Below, in pieces: positions 31,579-39,690 of a stretch of 64,000 bases of DNA. Made by a program: the position numbers and the translations under genes. The notes under the pieces are model-generated. The model worked only from the letters and a program-made list of their open reading frames with translations, was not told the DNA's origin and ran no database searches. Positions within the stretch are counted from its first letter, which is position 1. Every line of letters starts with the position of its first letter. Source of the stretch: WHSW01 sp963759295. GTDB taxonomy: Bacteria > Actinomycetota > Thermoleophilia > Solirubrobacterales > 70-9. The stretch spans positions 62,001 to 126,000 of the forward strand of contig CAVWYT010000008.1 in NCBI GenBank assembly GCA_963759295.1, written 5' to 3'.

Positions 31579-32019
31579 ATGGCGAAGAGCACGACGAGGG
31601 CGAAGCGCGCAAAGAACGCGGTCGGGTCGGCGGGCCAGAACCCGTATCTGCGGCGCCTGGTCGAGGACGAGGATTTGCGCAACAGCGTCAAGGACGCGGT
31701 CGAGGCCGTGCGCGACGCCTATGAGCGGCTCTCCTCGAACGGCAGCGTGATCGACACCGCGATCGACGACAAGAAGGTCCACAAGGACCTGAAGACCGCC
31801 GCCGAGAACCTGCGGGAGGCCTCGACTCGGATCCGCGGGGAGGAGAAGAAGCGCCGCTGGGGACGCCTGATCCTGATCGCGGTCGCCGGGGCGGCGCTCG
31901 CACTGGTGATCAGCGAGGACCTCCGCAAGGCGGTGCTCGACAAGCTGTTCGGCGCCGAGGAGGAGTTCGAGTACACCTCGACCACCACCCCGACGCCGGC
32001 CCCCGCCGCCACCGAGTAG
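31579..32019 (+). CDS. Hypothetical membrane protein with long basic/helical N-terminus
   Basis: Unrecognised protein of 146 aa. It starts with a basic stretch (AKSTTRAKRAKNA), continues with a charged helical region (LRRLVEDEDLRNSVKDAVEA...), one transmembrane helix at about residues 96-112 (LILIAVAGAALALVISEDL), and an acidic then Thr/Pro/Ala-rich tail (TPTPAPAATE). This resembles YtxH-like single-pass proteins. A GAGAGG ribosome-binding sequence stands 8 bases before the ATG. It lies 68 bases after lon, with a possible -10 TATATCCT in between, so it is probably transcribed separately. Confidence 0.8.
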   Translation: MAKSTTRAKRAKNAVGSAGQNPYLRRLVEDEDLRNSVKDAVEAVRDAYERLSSNGSVIDTAIDDKKVHKDLKTAAENLREASTRIRGEEKKRRWGRLILIAVAGAALALVISEDLRKAVLDKLFGAEEEFEYTSTTTPTPAPAATE

Positions 32020-32052
32020 GCCCACCGCCGGGCGCGAGCGGGCGCGGCGCCG

Positions 32053-32442
32053 TCAGCTTCCGGGGGCGTCGATCAGCCACTCGTCGCCGGACTTGACGAG
32101 GGCGATCGGAGCCTCACCGCCACCGGGCGAGACGGTGGCTCGATCGCCGTCGATCGAGACGTCGTCGGTCTCGATCTCCGACTCGTAGTCTTTGGGGTCG
32201 AGCGCCTTGGTCACCTGCTCGAACCCGCCCTCGCAGGTGCCGGACTTGCCGATGTTCGCGTACACGTCCTGCGCCTGGGTGGTCATCAGGTCGCACGCCG
32301 CGGCGCCGTCGCCGTCGACGAGCGCCGACCGGAACGCGTCCACCTGCGCGCGGACGTCGTCCTGCTCGTCGTCGCCGCCGCAGCCGGCGGCGACGACGAT
32401 CACCGCGGCGACGAGAAGCAGAGATCCGCTCGACCGGCCCAT
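32053..32442 (-). CDS. Small lipoprotein, NTF2-like extracellular domain
   Basis: Lipoprotein of 129 aa with signal peptide and lipobox at AAGC (Cys21), an acidic linker (GGDDEQDD) and a compact domain starting VRAQVDAFRSALVDGDGAAACDLMT, with a Cys pair (AACDLM and SGTCEGGF) likely forming a disulfide, ending KSGDEWLIDAPG. The size and pattern recall DUF4878/NTF2-like lipoproteins that accumulate around actinobacterial envelope systems. No ligand is predictable. Confidence 0.78.
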   Translation of the reverse strand: MGRSSGSLLLVAAVIVVAAGCGGDDEQDDVRAQVDAFRSALVDGDGAAACDLMTTQAQDVYANIGKSGTCEGGFEQVTKALDPKDYESEIETDDVSIDGDRATVSPGGGEAPIALVKSGDEWLIDAPGS

Positions 32443-32449
32443 CGCGGCG

Positions 32450-32455
32450 AGCCTA
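32450..32455 (-). promoter_or_regulatory. Predicted -10 box (TAGGCT) of the small lipoprotein gene
   Basis: Minus-strand TAGGCT ends 7 bases before the ATG at 32442; leaderless start predicted. Confidence 0.4.
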
Positions 32456-32511
32456 CCGGCGCCCGGCGCCCGGCGGCTCGGGCGTCGACGAGGATGAACG
32501 TGGCTACTGCC

Positions 32512-33807
32512 TCAGCCGAGCTTGTTCGGGCGCGGCGGGAACACCCGCCGCAGCCGCCACAGGCTGCGCAGCGAGCCGTGCGGCCGGATCCTGCGCCGCA
32601 GCAGCGCCTGGCGCGGGTCCTCGCCCTTGATCGCGACCCCGATCCAGTCGCTCCAGCTTGTCTCGATCGTCAGGTCCGCGTCCGGAGCGAGGCCCGGGGC
32701 GGCCACCGTCGAGCCGTTCGAGATCCGCATGTGCCACGGGTCGGCGTCGGCGAACCGCCACTGGATCGTCATCGGGTGGCCGTCGACCGCGTCCGCGCGG
32801 GCGGCCCGGGCGACGACGTCGAAGAACAGGCGCTGGACCTCCTCGGTGGACGCCGGCCGGCCGTTGGGCGCGCCCATGACGCCCGCCTCGAGCAGGATGA
32901 TCTGGCGCCGTGCCACCTCCTCGGCGGGCAACGCGGGGTCGATCGGCAGCACCCCGGGCATCTCCTCGAGCGGGTAGCCGGTGGCGCGCCACTTGGTGCG
33001 CACCGAGCGCAACCCGAAGGCGAAGATGTCCTCGAGCTCGAACCCGTAGCAGCGGGTGTACTCGCGGTCCCAGTTCGGGGGCGCGAAGACGGCCACCGAG
33101 TAGGGCATGATCTCGCGCAGCAGCTCGGCGACCGCCTGCTTGCATTCCTTCGACTCCGCGAAGCACTCCGCGAGCACCTTGACCCCGAAGCCGATGTGGC
33201 GCTGCTCGTCGCGCGAGACGTTGGCCATCCCCTCGCTGAACCCCGGCATCGTGCCCGAGTTGGCGAAGTAGTCCTCGATGAAGTGCTGGCCCGGCTGGGC
33301 GAGGGTCGCCTCGACGACCATGTGGTAGAGGGCGATCGCCCGGGCGAAGTTCGGCAGCGAGCGGTCGCGGCGCAGCTCGTCGGCCATCCGGTCGAGGCGG
33401 CCGAAGACGTTGCGGTACCCCCAGCCGAGCTGTGGAAGCGTGTAGGCGAGCGTTGAGGCGATCGAGTCGCCGGCGCCGATCACCTCCTTGAAGAAGCGGT
33501 GGAAGAACACCGCGTGCCGGGCCTCGTCGACCTGCTGGGTGGCGAGGAAGTACTTCTGCTCCTCCTTCGGGGCGGCGTCGATGTAGGGGGAGAGGTTGTC
33601 GGCCACCGAGTCCTCGCCGAAGAAGAACATCGAGTAGATCCAGAGCGCCGAGCGCCGCTGCATCTCGCTGAGCGCCGCCCAGCCGTCTCGGTCCCGGTCG
33701 AAGTCGATCGCGCTCGCCTGCCAGTTCGACTGCTCCCAGCGCCCGTAGAGATCGTCGTAGCTGATCGGGTCGGTCGCCCGAATGCCGTCGTTCTGCGCCA
33801 CGCTCAT
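32512..33807 (-). CDS. R2-like diiron oxidase (R2lox-like) fused to an SCP2-like domain
   Basis: Ferritin-like protein of 431 aa. The first 290 residues match the R2lox branch of ribonucleotide-reductase R2-like proteins: AIDFDRDRDGWAALSEMQRR, then metal ligands Glu in FFFGEDSVADN, Glu/His in DEARHAVFFHRF, Glu in YHMVVEATLA and Glu/His in SRDEQRHIGFG. The valine of GEDSV and the tyrosine five residues before the third Glu occupy the places of the R2lox Val-Tyr ether cross-link. The last 120 residues (DGHPMTIQWRFADADPWHMR...LTIETSWSDWIGVAIKGEDP) look like an SCP2 sterol-carrier domain. GAGGAGGAG precedes the ATG. A lipid-like substrate is inferred. Confidence 0.82.
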   Translation of the reverse strand: MSVAQNDGIRATDPISYDDLYGRWEQSNWQASAIDFDRDRDGWAALSEMQRRSALWIYSMFFFGEDSVADNLSPYIDAAPKEEQKYFLATQQVDEARHAVFFHRFFKEVIGAGDSIASTLAYTLPQLGWGYRNVFGRLDRMADELRRDRSLPNFARAIALYHMVVEATLAQPGQHFIEDYFANSGTMPGFSEGMANVSRDEQRHIGFGVKVLAECFAESKECKQAVAELLREIMPYSVAVFAPPNWDREYTRCYGFELEDIFAFGLRSVRTKWRATGYPLEEMPGVLPIDPALPAEEVARRQIILLEAGVMGAPNGRPASTEEVQRLFFDVVARAARADAVDGHPMTIQWRFADADPWHMRISNGSTVAAPGLAPDADLTIETSWSDWIGVAIKGEDPRQALLRRRIRPHGSLRSLWRLRRVFPPRPNKLG

Positions 33808-33900
33808 CTCACTCCTCCTCGATTCGGCCGGGCCGCCCGTCGGACCCTTACACCGCTTGGTGTCGAGCTTATTGCCGCCCTCCTGGGGCACCAACCCAAG

Positions 33901-33916
33901 TGTGACCAAGGTCACA
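33901..33916. promoter_or_regulatory. CRP-like site tgtgaccaaggtcaca
   Basis: A perfect 16-bp palindrome of the form TGTGA-N6-TCACA, the consensus of CRP/FNR-family regulators including mycobacterial Crp. It lies 94 bases upstream of the R2lox-SCP2 ATG and behind the glyS stop, so it most likely regulates the former. Confidence 0.65.
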
Positions 33917-33982
33917 TATCGGCGGCGCGCGCGGCACGCCGAGGAGTCCGACTGGTCGCCGCAGCGGTGACCGAGCCGGCGC

Positions 33983-35356
33983 TCAGCCGAGCTTCGGGCT
34001 CTGCCAGGGCTGCGCGAGGCGCTCGGCGAGCAGGTCGCCGAGCTCGTCCGCGGCGACGCGGACCTGCTCGAGCGAGTCGCGGTCGCGCAGCGTGACGCTG
34101 CCGTCCTCCATCGTCTGGCCGTCGACCGTCACCCCCCATGGGGTGCCGATCTCGTCCTGGCGGCGATAGCGCTTGCCGATCGAGCCGCCCTCGTCGTACT
34201 CGGCCGGGATCCGGTGGCGGATCGCCTCGAAGATCGCCCGCGCGCGCTCCGGCATCCCGTCGCGCGAGACCAGCGGCAGCACCGCGACCTTCACCGGCGC
34301 CAGCCTCGGGTGCAGGCGCAGGACGGTGCGCTGCCGGCCCTCTACCTCCTCGACGTCGTAGGAGTCGACCATGAACGCGAGCATCGCCCGGTCGACCCCG
34401 GCCGCGGGCTCGATCACGTACGGGACGTAGCGCTCCTTGGACTGCTGGTCGAAGTACTCGAGCTTCTCGCCGGAGTATTCGGCGTGCTGGGTGAGATCGA
34501 AGTCGCCGCGGTTGGCGATCCCCTCGAGCTCGGACCAGCCCATCGGGAACAGGTACTCGATGTCCGAGGTGGCGCTCGAGTAATGCGAGAGCTCGTCGGT
34601 GCCGTGGGCGCGCAGGGTCAGGTGGTCGGCCCGGATGCCGAGCTCGGTGTACCAGCGCATCCGCTCGGCCATCCAGTGCTGGTGCCAGTCGGGCGCCTCG
34701 GCGGGCGCGCAGAAGAACTCCATCTCCATCTGCTCGAACTCGCGGGTGCGGAAGATGAAGTTGCCGGGGGTGATCTCGTTGCGAAACGACTTGCCGATCT
34801 GCGCGATCCCGAACGGCGGCTTGACGCGCGCGAACTGGAGCACGTTCTTGAAGTTGATGAAGATCCCCTGCGCTGTCTCCGGGCGCAGGTAGGCGACGGA
34901 CGCCGAGTCGCGCACCGGCCCGACGTTGGTCTCGAACATCAGGTTGAACTCGCGCGCCTCGGTGAGCTCGCAGTCCGGCCCTTGGCCCGGCCGCTTCGAG
35001 GGCTTGCGACCGCACTGCGAGTCCTCGAGCTTGTCGGCGCGGAAGCGGAGCTTGCAGGTCTTGCAGTCGACCAACGGATCGGTGAACCCGGCCAGGTGTC
35101 CCGACGCCTCCCAGACTCGGGGGTGCTGGATGATCGCCGAGTCGATCGCGACGATGTCGTCGCGGTCGGTGAGCATCGCGCGCCACCACTCGTCCTTGAC
35201 GTTGTTCTTGAGCAGGACGCCGTAGTGGCCGTAGTCGTAGGTCGAGCCGACCCCGCCGTAGATCTCCGACGAGGGGAAGATGAAGCCGCGCCGCTTGCAG
35301 AGCGCGACGATCTCGTCGAGGCTCGGTTCGACGCCTGCGGCAGGGGCTTCGGTCAC
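33983..35356 (-). CDS. glyS: Glycyl-tRNA synthetase (dimeric class II)
   Basis: Charges tRNA-Gly; 457 aa, the alpha2 type found in actinobacteria and eukaryotes. The opening LDEIVALCKRRGFIFPSSEIYGG is typical, and the first catalytic block reads GSTYDYGHYGVLLKNNVKDEWW. A Cys pair lies in VDCKTCKLRFRAD. Motif 2 is IAQIGKSFRNEITPGNFIFR and motif 3 is AAGVDRAMLAFMVDSYD. The C-terminal anticodon-binding domain starts near LAPVKVAVLPLVSRDG. The start is GTG at 35356 with a leaderless-type promoter. Confidence 0.96.
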   Translation of the reverse strand: MTEAPAAGVEPSLDEIVALCKRRGFIFPSSEIYGGVGSTYDYGHYGVLLKNNVKDEWWRAMLTDRDDIVAIDSAIIQHPRVWEASGHLAGFTDPLVDCKTCKLRFRADKLEDSQCGRKPSKRPGQGPDCELTEAREFNLMFETNVGPVRDSASVAYLRPETAQGIFINFKNVLQFARVKPPFGIAQIGKSFRNEITPGNFIFRTREFEQMEMEFFCAPAEAPDWHQHWMAERMRWYTELGIRADHLTLRAHGTDELSHYSSATSDIEYLFPMGWSELEGIANRGDFDLTQHAEYSGEKLEYFDQQSKERYVPYVIEPAAGVDRAMLAFMVDSYDVEEVEGRQRTVLRLHPRLAPVKVAVLPLVSRDGMPERARAIFEAIRHRIPAEYDEGGSIGKRYRRQDEIGTPWGVTVDGQTMEDGSVTLRDRDSLEQVRVAADELGDLLAERLAQPWQSPKLG

Positions 35357-35362
35357 GCGGGA

Positions 35363-35368
35363 ACCGTA
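35363..35368 (-). promoter_or_regulatory. Predicted -10 box (TACGGT) of glyS
   Basis: Minus-strand TACGGT ends 6 bases before the GTG at 35356; leaderless start predicted. Confidence 0.4.
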
Positions 35369-35396
35369 GCTGTCGGAGTCGGCGGGCTCGGCGGCG

Positions 35397-37142
35397 CTAG
35401 TTGGTGCGCACGGTGAGCTTGGTGGTCGCGCCGGTCCGGTCGCGGACCTTGAGCTTGAAGCGCAGCCTGTCGTGGGGCTTCAGCTCGTCGTCGGCCCTCA
35501 GGGCGTGCCCGGAGAACTTGCCCACGAACGAGCCCACCGCGCGCTTCGCCTTCAGCTTCAGCCCGCGCTTGGTGTGCTCGACGGCCTTGTCCGCGAGCTT
35601 CTTGCCGCCGGCCTTCACCGTGCTGCCGCGCTCGAACGACTTGCCGCCCGAGAAGGCGAGCTCGCGCGGGAGCTCGAGGCTCGCCTGGCGAAGCTTCTCC
35701 GAGCCGGCCCTGATCCTCAGCTTCATCCGCGGATGCGCGGTGCCCTGCTTGGCGATCTTGATCTTCGCGCGCGGCTTCCTTCCGTGACCGCTACCGCCGC
35801 CGCCGGCGCAGCCCTGGAGCTTGATCGGAGCCTTGACCGCGGTCTCGGCGCCCGAGAACGCCCGGAAGACGCCGTCGACGAAAAGTGGCGGCACCCTGCA
35901 GAGATCGACGCCGGCGAACACGAAGCCGGGTGTGGGCGTGAAGGCGAGCGTGAAATCGGAGATCGGAATGTCCGGGAGACCGGCGAACGTCGTCACGGCC
36001 CGGCCGCCGGGCTCGAGCGCGAGCGAGCCCGTCAGCTTCAGCGACAGGGCCCCGCGCAGGTCGAGCCCGACGTCGGGGAACCCGGGGGTCAGCGGCTGGA
36101 CGAGGGCCACGGTTCCGGTGAGCGACTGCGACTGCAGCGGCGAGCTCGCGCTGGCGTTGCCGATGATCGTGTTGGCCGGGCAGTTGCCGGCCTCGAAGTC
36201 CGGGCGCGGACAGGTGGTGCCGAGCAAGTCGTTGTTGCCGGTGATCCCGTTCGGGAGGATCACCTGCGCGTGGGCGAGCCCGGCCTCCTCGATCGTCTGG
36301 GCGATCGTGGTCGAGAACTCCATCGCCTTGCCGATCCCCTGAGGCTTTGCCCGGGCTGTGAGCTCGGGCGAGAACGGGAGCGCGCCGCAGTTGTCGGTCG
36401 TGAAGCTCGCCTGGCCGGTGGCGGTCTGGCCGTCGTAGGCGGCGGCGTCGAAGCCGACCGTGTGCGCGCCGCAGGAGGTCGGGAGGCGGATGAAGCCCTG
36501 CGGGGGGTTGCCGGCCATCCCCTCGAGCGCCAGAGCGATGCGGGTGATGTCGATCTCGGCGGTGACCCCGAGAGCGACCTCGGCGCGCCGAGGAAGGTCG
36601 CTGAGCACCGTGTCGAGCCCGAAGTCGCTCTGGCGCAGGCGCGCCGGGGACTGGAGAACGATCGGCGGCAACACCAGACCGCTGAGCGGCGGGGACAGGG
36701 GAAGCGCTTGGAGCACGATCCCGAACCGCCCCGGCTCCCCCGGACGGGGGGTGACGTTGTAGATCTTGCCGGTGACGGTCTGGGGTGAGTCGGAGACTCC
36801 GACCGTGATCACGACGCTGTTGGAGACGGTCCCGACCTGGCTCGCGGCGGGGCAGCCGGCCCCGCCGGTGGCCGCGCTGTTCAGCCGTGCCTCGGTGCAC
36901 TGCGGCGTCGCCAGCGGGTTGCCGACCAGCCCCGGCGGGAGATGGATCGTCAGGTCCTTGAGGTCGTGAGACGGCTCCTGGATCGTGAGGTCGATCGTGA
37001 AGTCGGTGTTCGCGCCCGCCGACGAGCTGGCGGGCGTCGCCGAGAGATTCGTGAGGCCGAAGGCGGCATTCGCCGCCGGGGCGGCGACGAGCAGCCCTGC
37101 CACCGCACCAATCCCCGCCAGAATCTGTGCCCTCGTCCACAT
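35397..37142 (-). CDS. Large secreted protein of unknown function
   Basis: A 581-aa exported protein. The signal peptide ends near VAAPAANAA. The body is a series of beta-rich modules with Cys pairs and recurring phrases: GCPAASQVGTVSNSVVITVG, then TGKIYNVTPRPGEPGRFGIV, and later NCPANTIIGNASASSPL. The last 130 residues are very basic (many Lys/Arg: GHGRKPRAKIKIAKQG). No catalytic motif is visible. The C-P-x2-[ST]-x-[IV]-G pattern also occurs in the three paralogs at 49.8-52.7 kb, suggesting a shared fold. It stands alone, divergent from fmdB. I cannot name the family. Confidence 0.75.
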   Translation of the reverse strand: MWTRAQILAGIGAVAGLLVAAPAANAAFGLTNLSATPASSSAGANTDFTIDLTIQEPSHDLKDLTIHLPPGLVGNPLATPQCTEARLNSAATGGAGCPAASQVGTVSNSVVITVGVSDSPQTVTGKIYNVTPRPGEPGRFGIVLQALPLSPPLSGLVLPPIVLQSPARLRQSDFGLDTVLSDLPRRAEVALGVTAEIDITRIALALEGMAGNPPQGFIRLPTSCGAHTVGFDAAAYDGQTATGQASFTTDNCGALPFSPELTARAKPQGIGKAMEFSTTIAQTIEEAGLAHAQVILPNGITGNNDLLGTTCPRPDFEAGNCPANTIIGNASASSPLQSQSLTGTVALVQPLTPGFPDVGLDLRGALSLKLTGSLALEPGGRAVTTFAGLPDIPISDFTLAFTPTPGFVFAGVDLCRVPPLFVDGVFRAFSGAETAVKAPIKLQGCAGGGGSGHGRKPRAKIKIAKQGTAHPRMKLRIRAGSEKLRQASLELPRELAFSGGKSFERGSTVKAGGKKLADKAVEHTKRGLKLKAKRAVGSFVGKFSGHALRADDELKPHDRLRFKLKVRDRTGATTKLTVRTN

Positions 37143-37152
37143 CCTCGATCCG

Positions 37153-37158
37153 AGGGTA
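37153..37158 (-). promoter_or_regulatory. Predicted -10 box (TACCCT) of the large secreted protein gene
   Basis: Minus-strand TACCCT ends 10 bases before the ATG at 37142, back to back with the fmdB promoter. Confidence 0.35.
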
Positions 37159-37168
37159 GACCCGCTGC

Positions 37169-37174
37169 CATAAT
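37169..37174 (+). promoter_or_regulatory. Predicted -10 box (CATAAT) of fmdB
   Basis: CATAAT ends 9 bases before the fmdB ATG. The two divergent start codons are only 42 bases apart. Confidence 0.4.
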
Positions 37175-37183
37175 CGCGCGCCA

Positions 37184-37483
37184 ATGCCGATCTACGAGTA
37201 CCGCTGCGACAACGGCCATACGTTCGAGGTCTTCCAGTCGATGTCCGACGACCCGGTGACGACCTGCGAGGTCTGCGACGCGTCGGTCGAGCGCGTCTTC
37301 CATCCGGTCGCGGTCCACTTCAAGGGCTCGGGGTTCTACAGCACCGACTACGCCAAGAAGGAGTCGACGAACAGCGGCGGCGACTCGGAGTCGAAGTCCG
37401 AACCGAAGTCCGAGCAGAAGTCGGGCTCGGGCTCGGAGGGCAAGTCCGACTCCAAGTCCGAGAGCAAGACGAACGGCTCCTAG
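37184..37483 (+). CDS. FmdB family zinc-ribbon protein
   Basis: A 99-aa putative regulatory protein. The FmdB ribbon occupies residues 1-50 (MPIYEYRCDNGHTFEVFQSM, then TCEVCDASVERVFHPV). The first knuckle is C-x3-H rather than the usual C-x2-C, the second is a normal C-x2-C. The remaining half is a low-complexity Ser/Lys/Glu tail (SESKSEPKSEQKS). The function of the family is poorly known; members are linked to formamidase regulation in Methylophilus. It ends tail-to-tail with the LCP gene in a shared CTAG. Confidence 0.9.
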   Translation: MPIYEYRCDNGHTFEVFQSMSDDPVTTCEVCDASVERVFHPVAVHFKGSGFYSTDYAKKESTNSGGDSESKSEPKSEQKSGSGSEGKSDSKSESKTNGS

Positions 37484-38691
37484 CCCTGCGGGCAGCTCGG
37501 CTGCCGCGGAGGCTTGCCCCCCAGCAGGGTCTCGGCGGCGCGCTCGCACTCATCCTGGGAGACCACCAGGTTGCCCGCCGCCGTCGAGCCGGACGGCTTC
37601 AAGACATCGGTGCCGCCGCCGCCGATCGCCGCCGCGATCACGAGCTGGGGCATGGTCAGGGCGCCCATGCTCGAGACCATCGCCCTGGGCGCGTTCCAGC
37701 CGATGATCGGGCCCTTGATGAAGTTGATCGGGAGGCTGGTGATGCTGGTCAGCTTGCCCTTGATCCCGTCCAGGATCAGCTGCTGGAACTGGGCGCGCTC
37801 GACGTCGGTGCCGGTGAACTCGCCCGAGCCGCAGGTGTTCTCGCGCGTTCGCGCGAGCGTGATCGCCTGGAAGCCGTCGAGGTGATTCTCGCCCTCCTCG
37901 AGATCGAGGTTGAACGCACCGCCGGAGACGGTCGAGCAGACGTCGGTGGGCAGGTCGACGTCGATCCCACCGATCGTGTCGATGAACTGGCGGAAGCCGT
38001 CGAAGTCGATGATCGCCACCTGGTCGACGTCGATCCCGAGCAGGCCCTCGACCGTGCGCACCGCGAGCTTCGCGCCGCCGGATGCATACGCGGAATTGAT
38101 CTTCTGCGCTCCCTGCCCCGGAATGTCGGCGAGCGTGTCGCGGGGGATCGAGAGCTTGCGAAACGTCCCGCGCCCGGCGCGGATCAGCATGATCGTGTCC
38201 GAGCGATAGGGCGGGTTCTTGCAGCTTCCGTCCTTGGGGCGACCGCTGGTGACGGCCTCGATGCAGTCTTTCGGCTCCGCCTCGTCCGGGCCGGCGAAGG
38301 CGCCCGAGCGCACGTCGGTGCCGAGGACGAGAATCGTCTGCGGGCTGACGAGCATGAATGGGTTGCCGTCGAGCGTGTCGCCGACGCCGTCGGCGAGCTT
38401 GGCCTTCTGGATCTGCGCCGAGACCGCGAAGGCGAGCAGGCTGAGCAGGATCCAGCCGACCACGAACAGGCCCACCCAGATCAGGACCCGCCGCCACAGC
38501 GGCCGTTCGTCGGCGGCGCCGACGGGCTTCGGGGGCTTGCCCGAGTCGCCGCGGCGGCTGAGCTTCTCGCGCAGCCCGCTCAGATCCGGCTTGCGGATTC
38601 GGTCGAGCAGTCCCCTTCGCGAGCGGTAGACCGTGTACTCGGGTGGGTCCTCCCGCGACGGCTTTCCGGGTTGATCCCCTGCCTCGGGCAT
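37480..38691 (-). CDS. LytR-CpsA-Psr (LCP) family cell-wall ligase
   Basis: Membrane-anchored enzyme of 403 aa that in this family transfers undecaprenyl-linked glycopolymers to peptidoglycan. A cytoplasmic N-terminus of about 65 residues is followed by one transmembrane helix (VLIWVGLFVVGWILLSLLAF). The LCP domain holds ILVLGTDVRSG, YRSDTIMLIRAG, LSIPRDTLADIPGQGAQKIN and the Arg-containing ITLARTREN that binds pyrophosphate. A 20-residue insert with a Cys pair (DCIEAVTSGRPKDGSCKN) and a Cys-containing tail are distinctive. It is divergent from the ROK kinase gene. Confidence 0.92.
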   Translation of the reverse strand: MPEAGDQPGKPSREDPPEYTVYRSRRGLLDRIRKPDLSGLREKLSRRGDSGKPPKPVGAADERPLWRRVLIWVGLFVVGWILLSLLAFAVSAQIQKAKLADGVGDTLDGNPFMLVSPQTILVLGTDVRSGAFAGPDEAEPKDCIEAVTSGRPKDGSCKNPPYRSDTIMLIRAGRGTFRKLSIPRDTLADIPGQGAQKINSAYASGGAKLAVRTVEGLLGIDVDQVAIIDFDGFRQFIDTIGGIDVDLPTDVCSTVSGGAFNLDLEEGENHLDGFQAITLARTRENTCGSGEFTGTDVERAQFQQLILDGIKGKLTSITSLPINFIKGPIIGWNAPRAMVSSMGALTMPQLVIAAAIGGGGTDVLKPSGSTAAGNLVVSQDECERAAETLLGGKPPRQPSCPQG

Positions 38692-38742
38692 GAGCTATCA
38701 ATACCTCATGCCCCTGGGAGATTCCTGCCTGCGACCACCGGC

Positions 38743-39690
38743 GTGAGGGCGGCGATCGGCGCCGACCTCGGTGGCACGAAGATGGCCGTCGGGGCCGTCG
38801 ACGAGCGCCACGAGGTCCTCCACAGCTCGACCGAGGCGACCCTGGGCCGCGATCTCGACGAGCTGCTCGAGGTGCTCGAAGCCGAGATCCGGGAGGCGCT
38901 CGGCGCCTGCCCGGGGGCGGAGGCGATCGGCCTCGGCGTCCCCTGCACGATCGACCGGGAGCGCGGCCTGGCGATCACCGCCGTCAACCTGCCGATCGCC
39001 GACGTGCCGCTGCGCGACATCGTCTCCGAGCGTCTCGGGTTGCCGACCTTCATCGACAACGACGCGAACATGGCGGCGCTCGCCGAGCATCGCTTCGGGG
39101 CCGGTCGCGGCGTTCGCAATCTGGTGATGCTGACGATCGGAACCGGGATCGGAGGAGGACTGGTGCTCGAGGGCGAGCTCTACCACGGCACGGTGGGCGC
39201 CGCCGCCGAGCTCGGCCACATCGTCATCGACGAGAACGGGCCCAAGTGCCAGGGCAACTGCCCGAACCACGGCTGCGTCGAGGCGCTGGCATCGGGCACC
39301 GCGCTGGCGCACGCCGGGCGGATCGCCGCCGACGCCCATCCGGACTCGGCCCTCGGTCGCACGCTCGCCGGCGGCGAGCAGATCACCGGGAAGACGGTCA
39401 CCGAGGCGGCGATCCGCGGAGACGGGATCGCCGTCCAGGTGGTCGCCGGGATCGGCCGCCACCTCGGCGTCGCGCTCGCCAGCCTCGCCAACATCTTCGA
39501 GCCCGGGACGATCGTGATCGGCGGCGGGGTGGCGGCGGCGGGCGATCTGCTGCTGGAGCCGGCGCGGCGCGAGCTGCGGGCGCGCGCGCTGCCGCCGATG
39601 AACGCGACCCGGGTCGTGACCGCCGAGCTCGGGCCCGGCGCCGGGATGATCGGCTCGGCGACGATGGCGCTCGAGGAGAGCGGGCGCTGA
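38743..39690 (+). CDS. ROK family sugar kinase (glucokinase-like)
   Basis: Protein of 315 aa. ATP-binding AAIGADLGGTKMAVGAV opens the protein; PTFIDNDANMAAL carries the catalytic Asp; TIGTGIGGGLVLEGELYHG is the second phosphate loop; the ROK zinc motif is present as GHIV...CQGNCPNHGCVEALASG. These features fit a glucokinase or N-acetyl-sugar kinase rather than a ROK repressor, since no helix-turn-helix precedes the kinase fold. GTG start at 38743. The TGA shares one base with the rsmI ATG, coupling the two genes. Confidence 0.9.
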   Translation: MRAAIGADLGGTKMAVGAVDERHEVLHSSTEATLGRDLDELLEVLEAEIREALGACPGAEAIGLGVPCTIDRERGLAITAVNLPIADVPLRDIVSERLGLPTFIDNDANMAALAEHRFGAGRGVRNLVMLTIGTGIGGGLVLEGELYHGTVGAAAELGHIVIDENGPKCQGNCPNHGCVEALASGTALAHAGRIAADAHPDSALGRTLAGGEQITGKTVTEAAIRGDGIAVQVVAGIGRHLGVALASLANIFEPGTIVIGGGVAAAGDLLLEPARRELRARALPPMNATRVVTAELGPGAGMIGSATMALEESGR

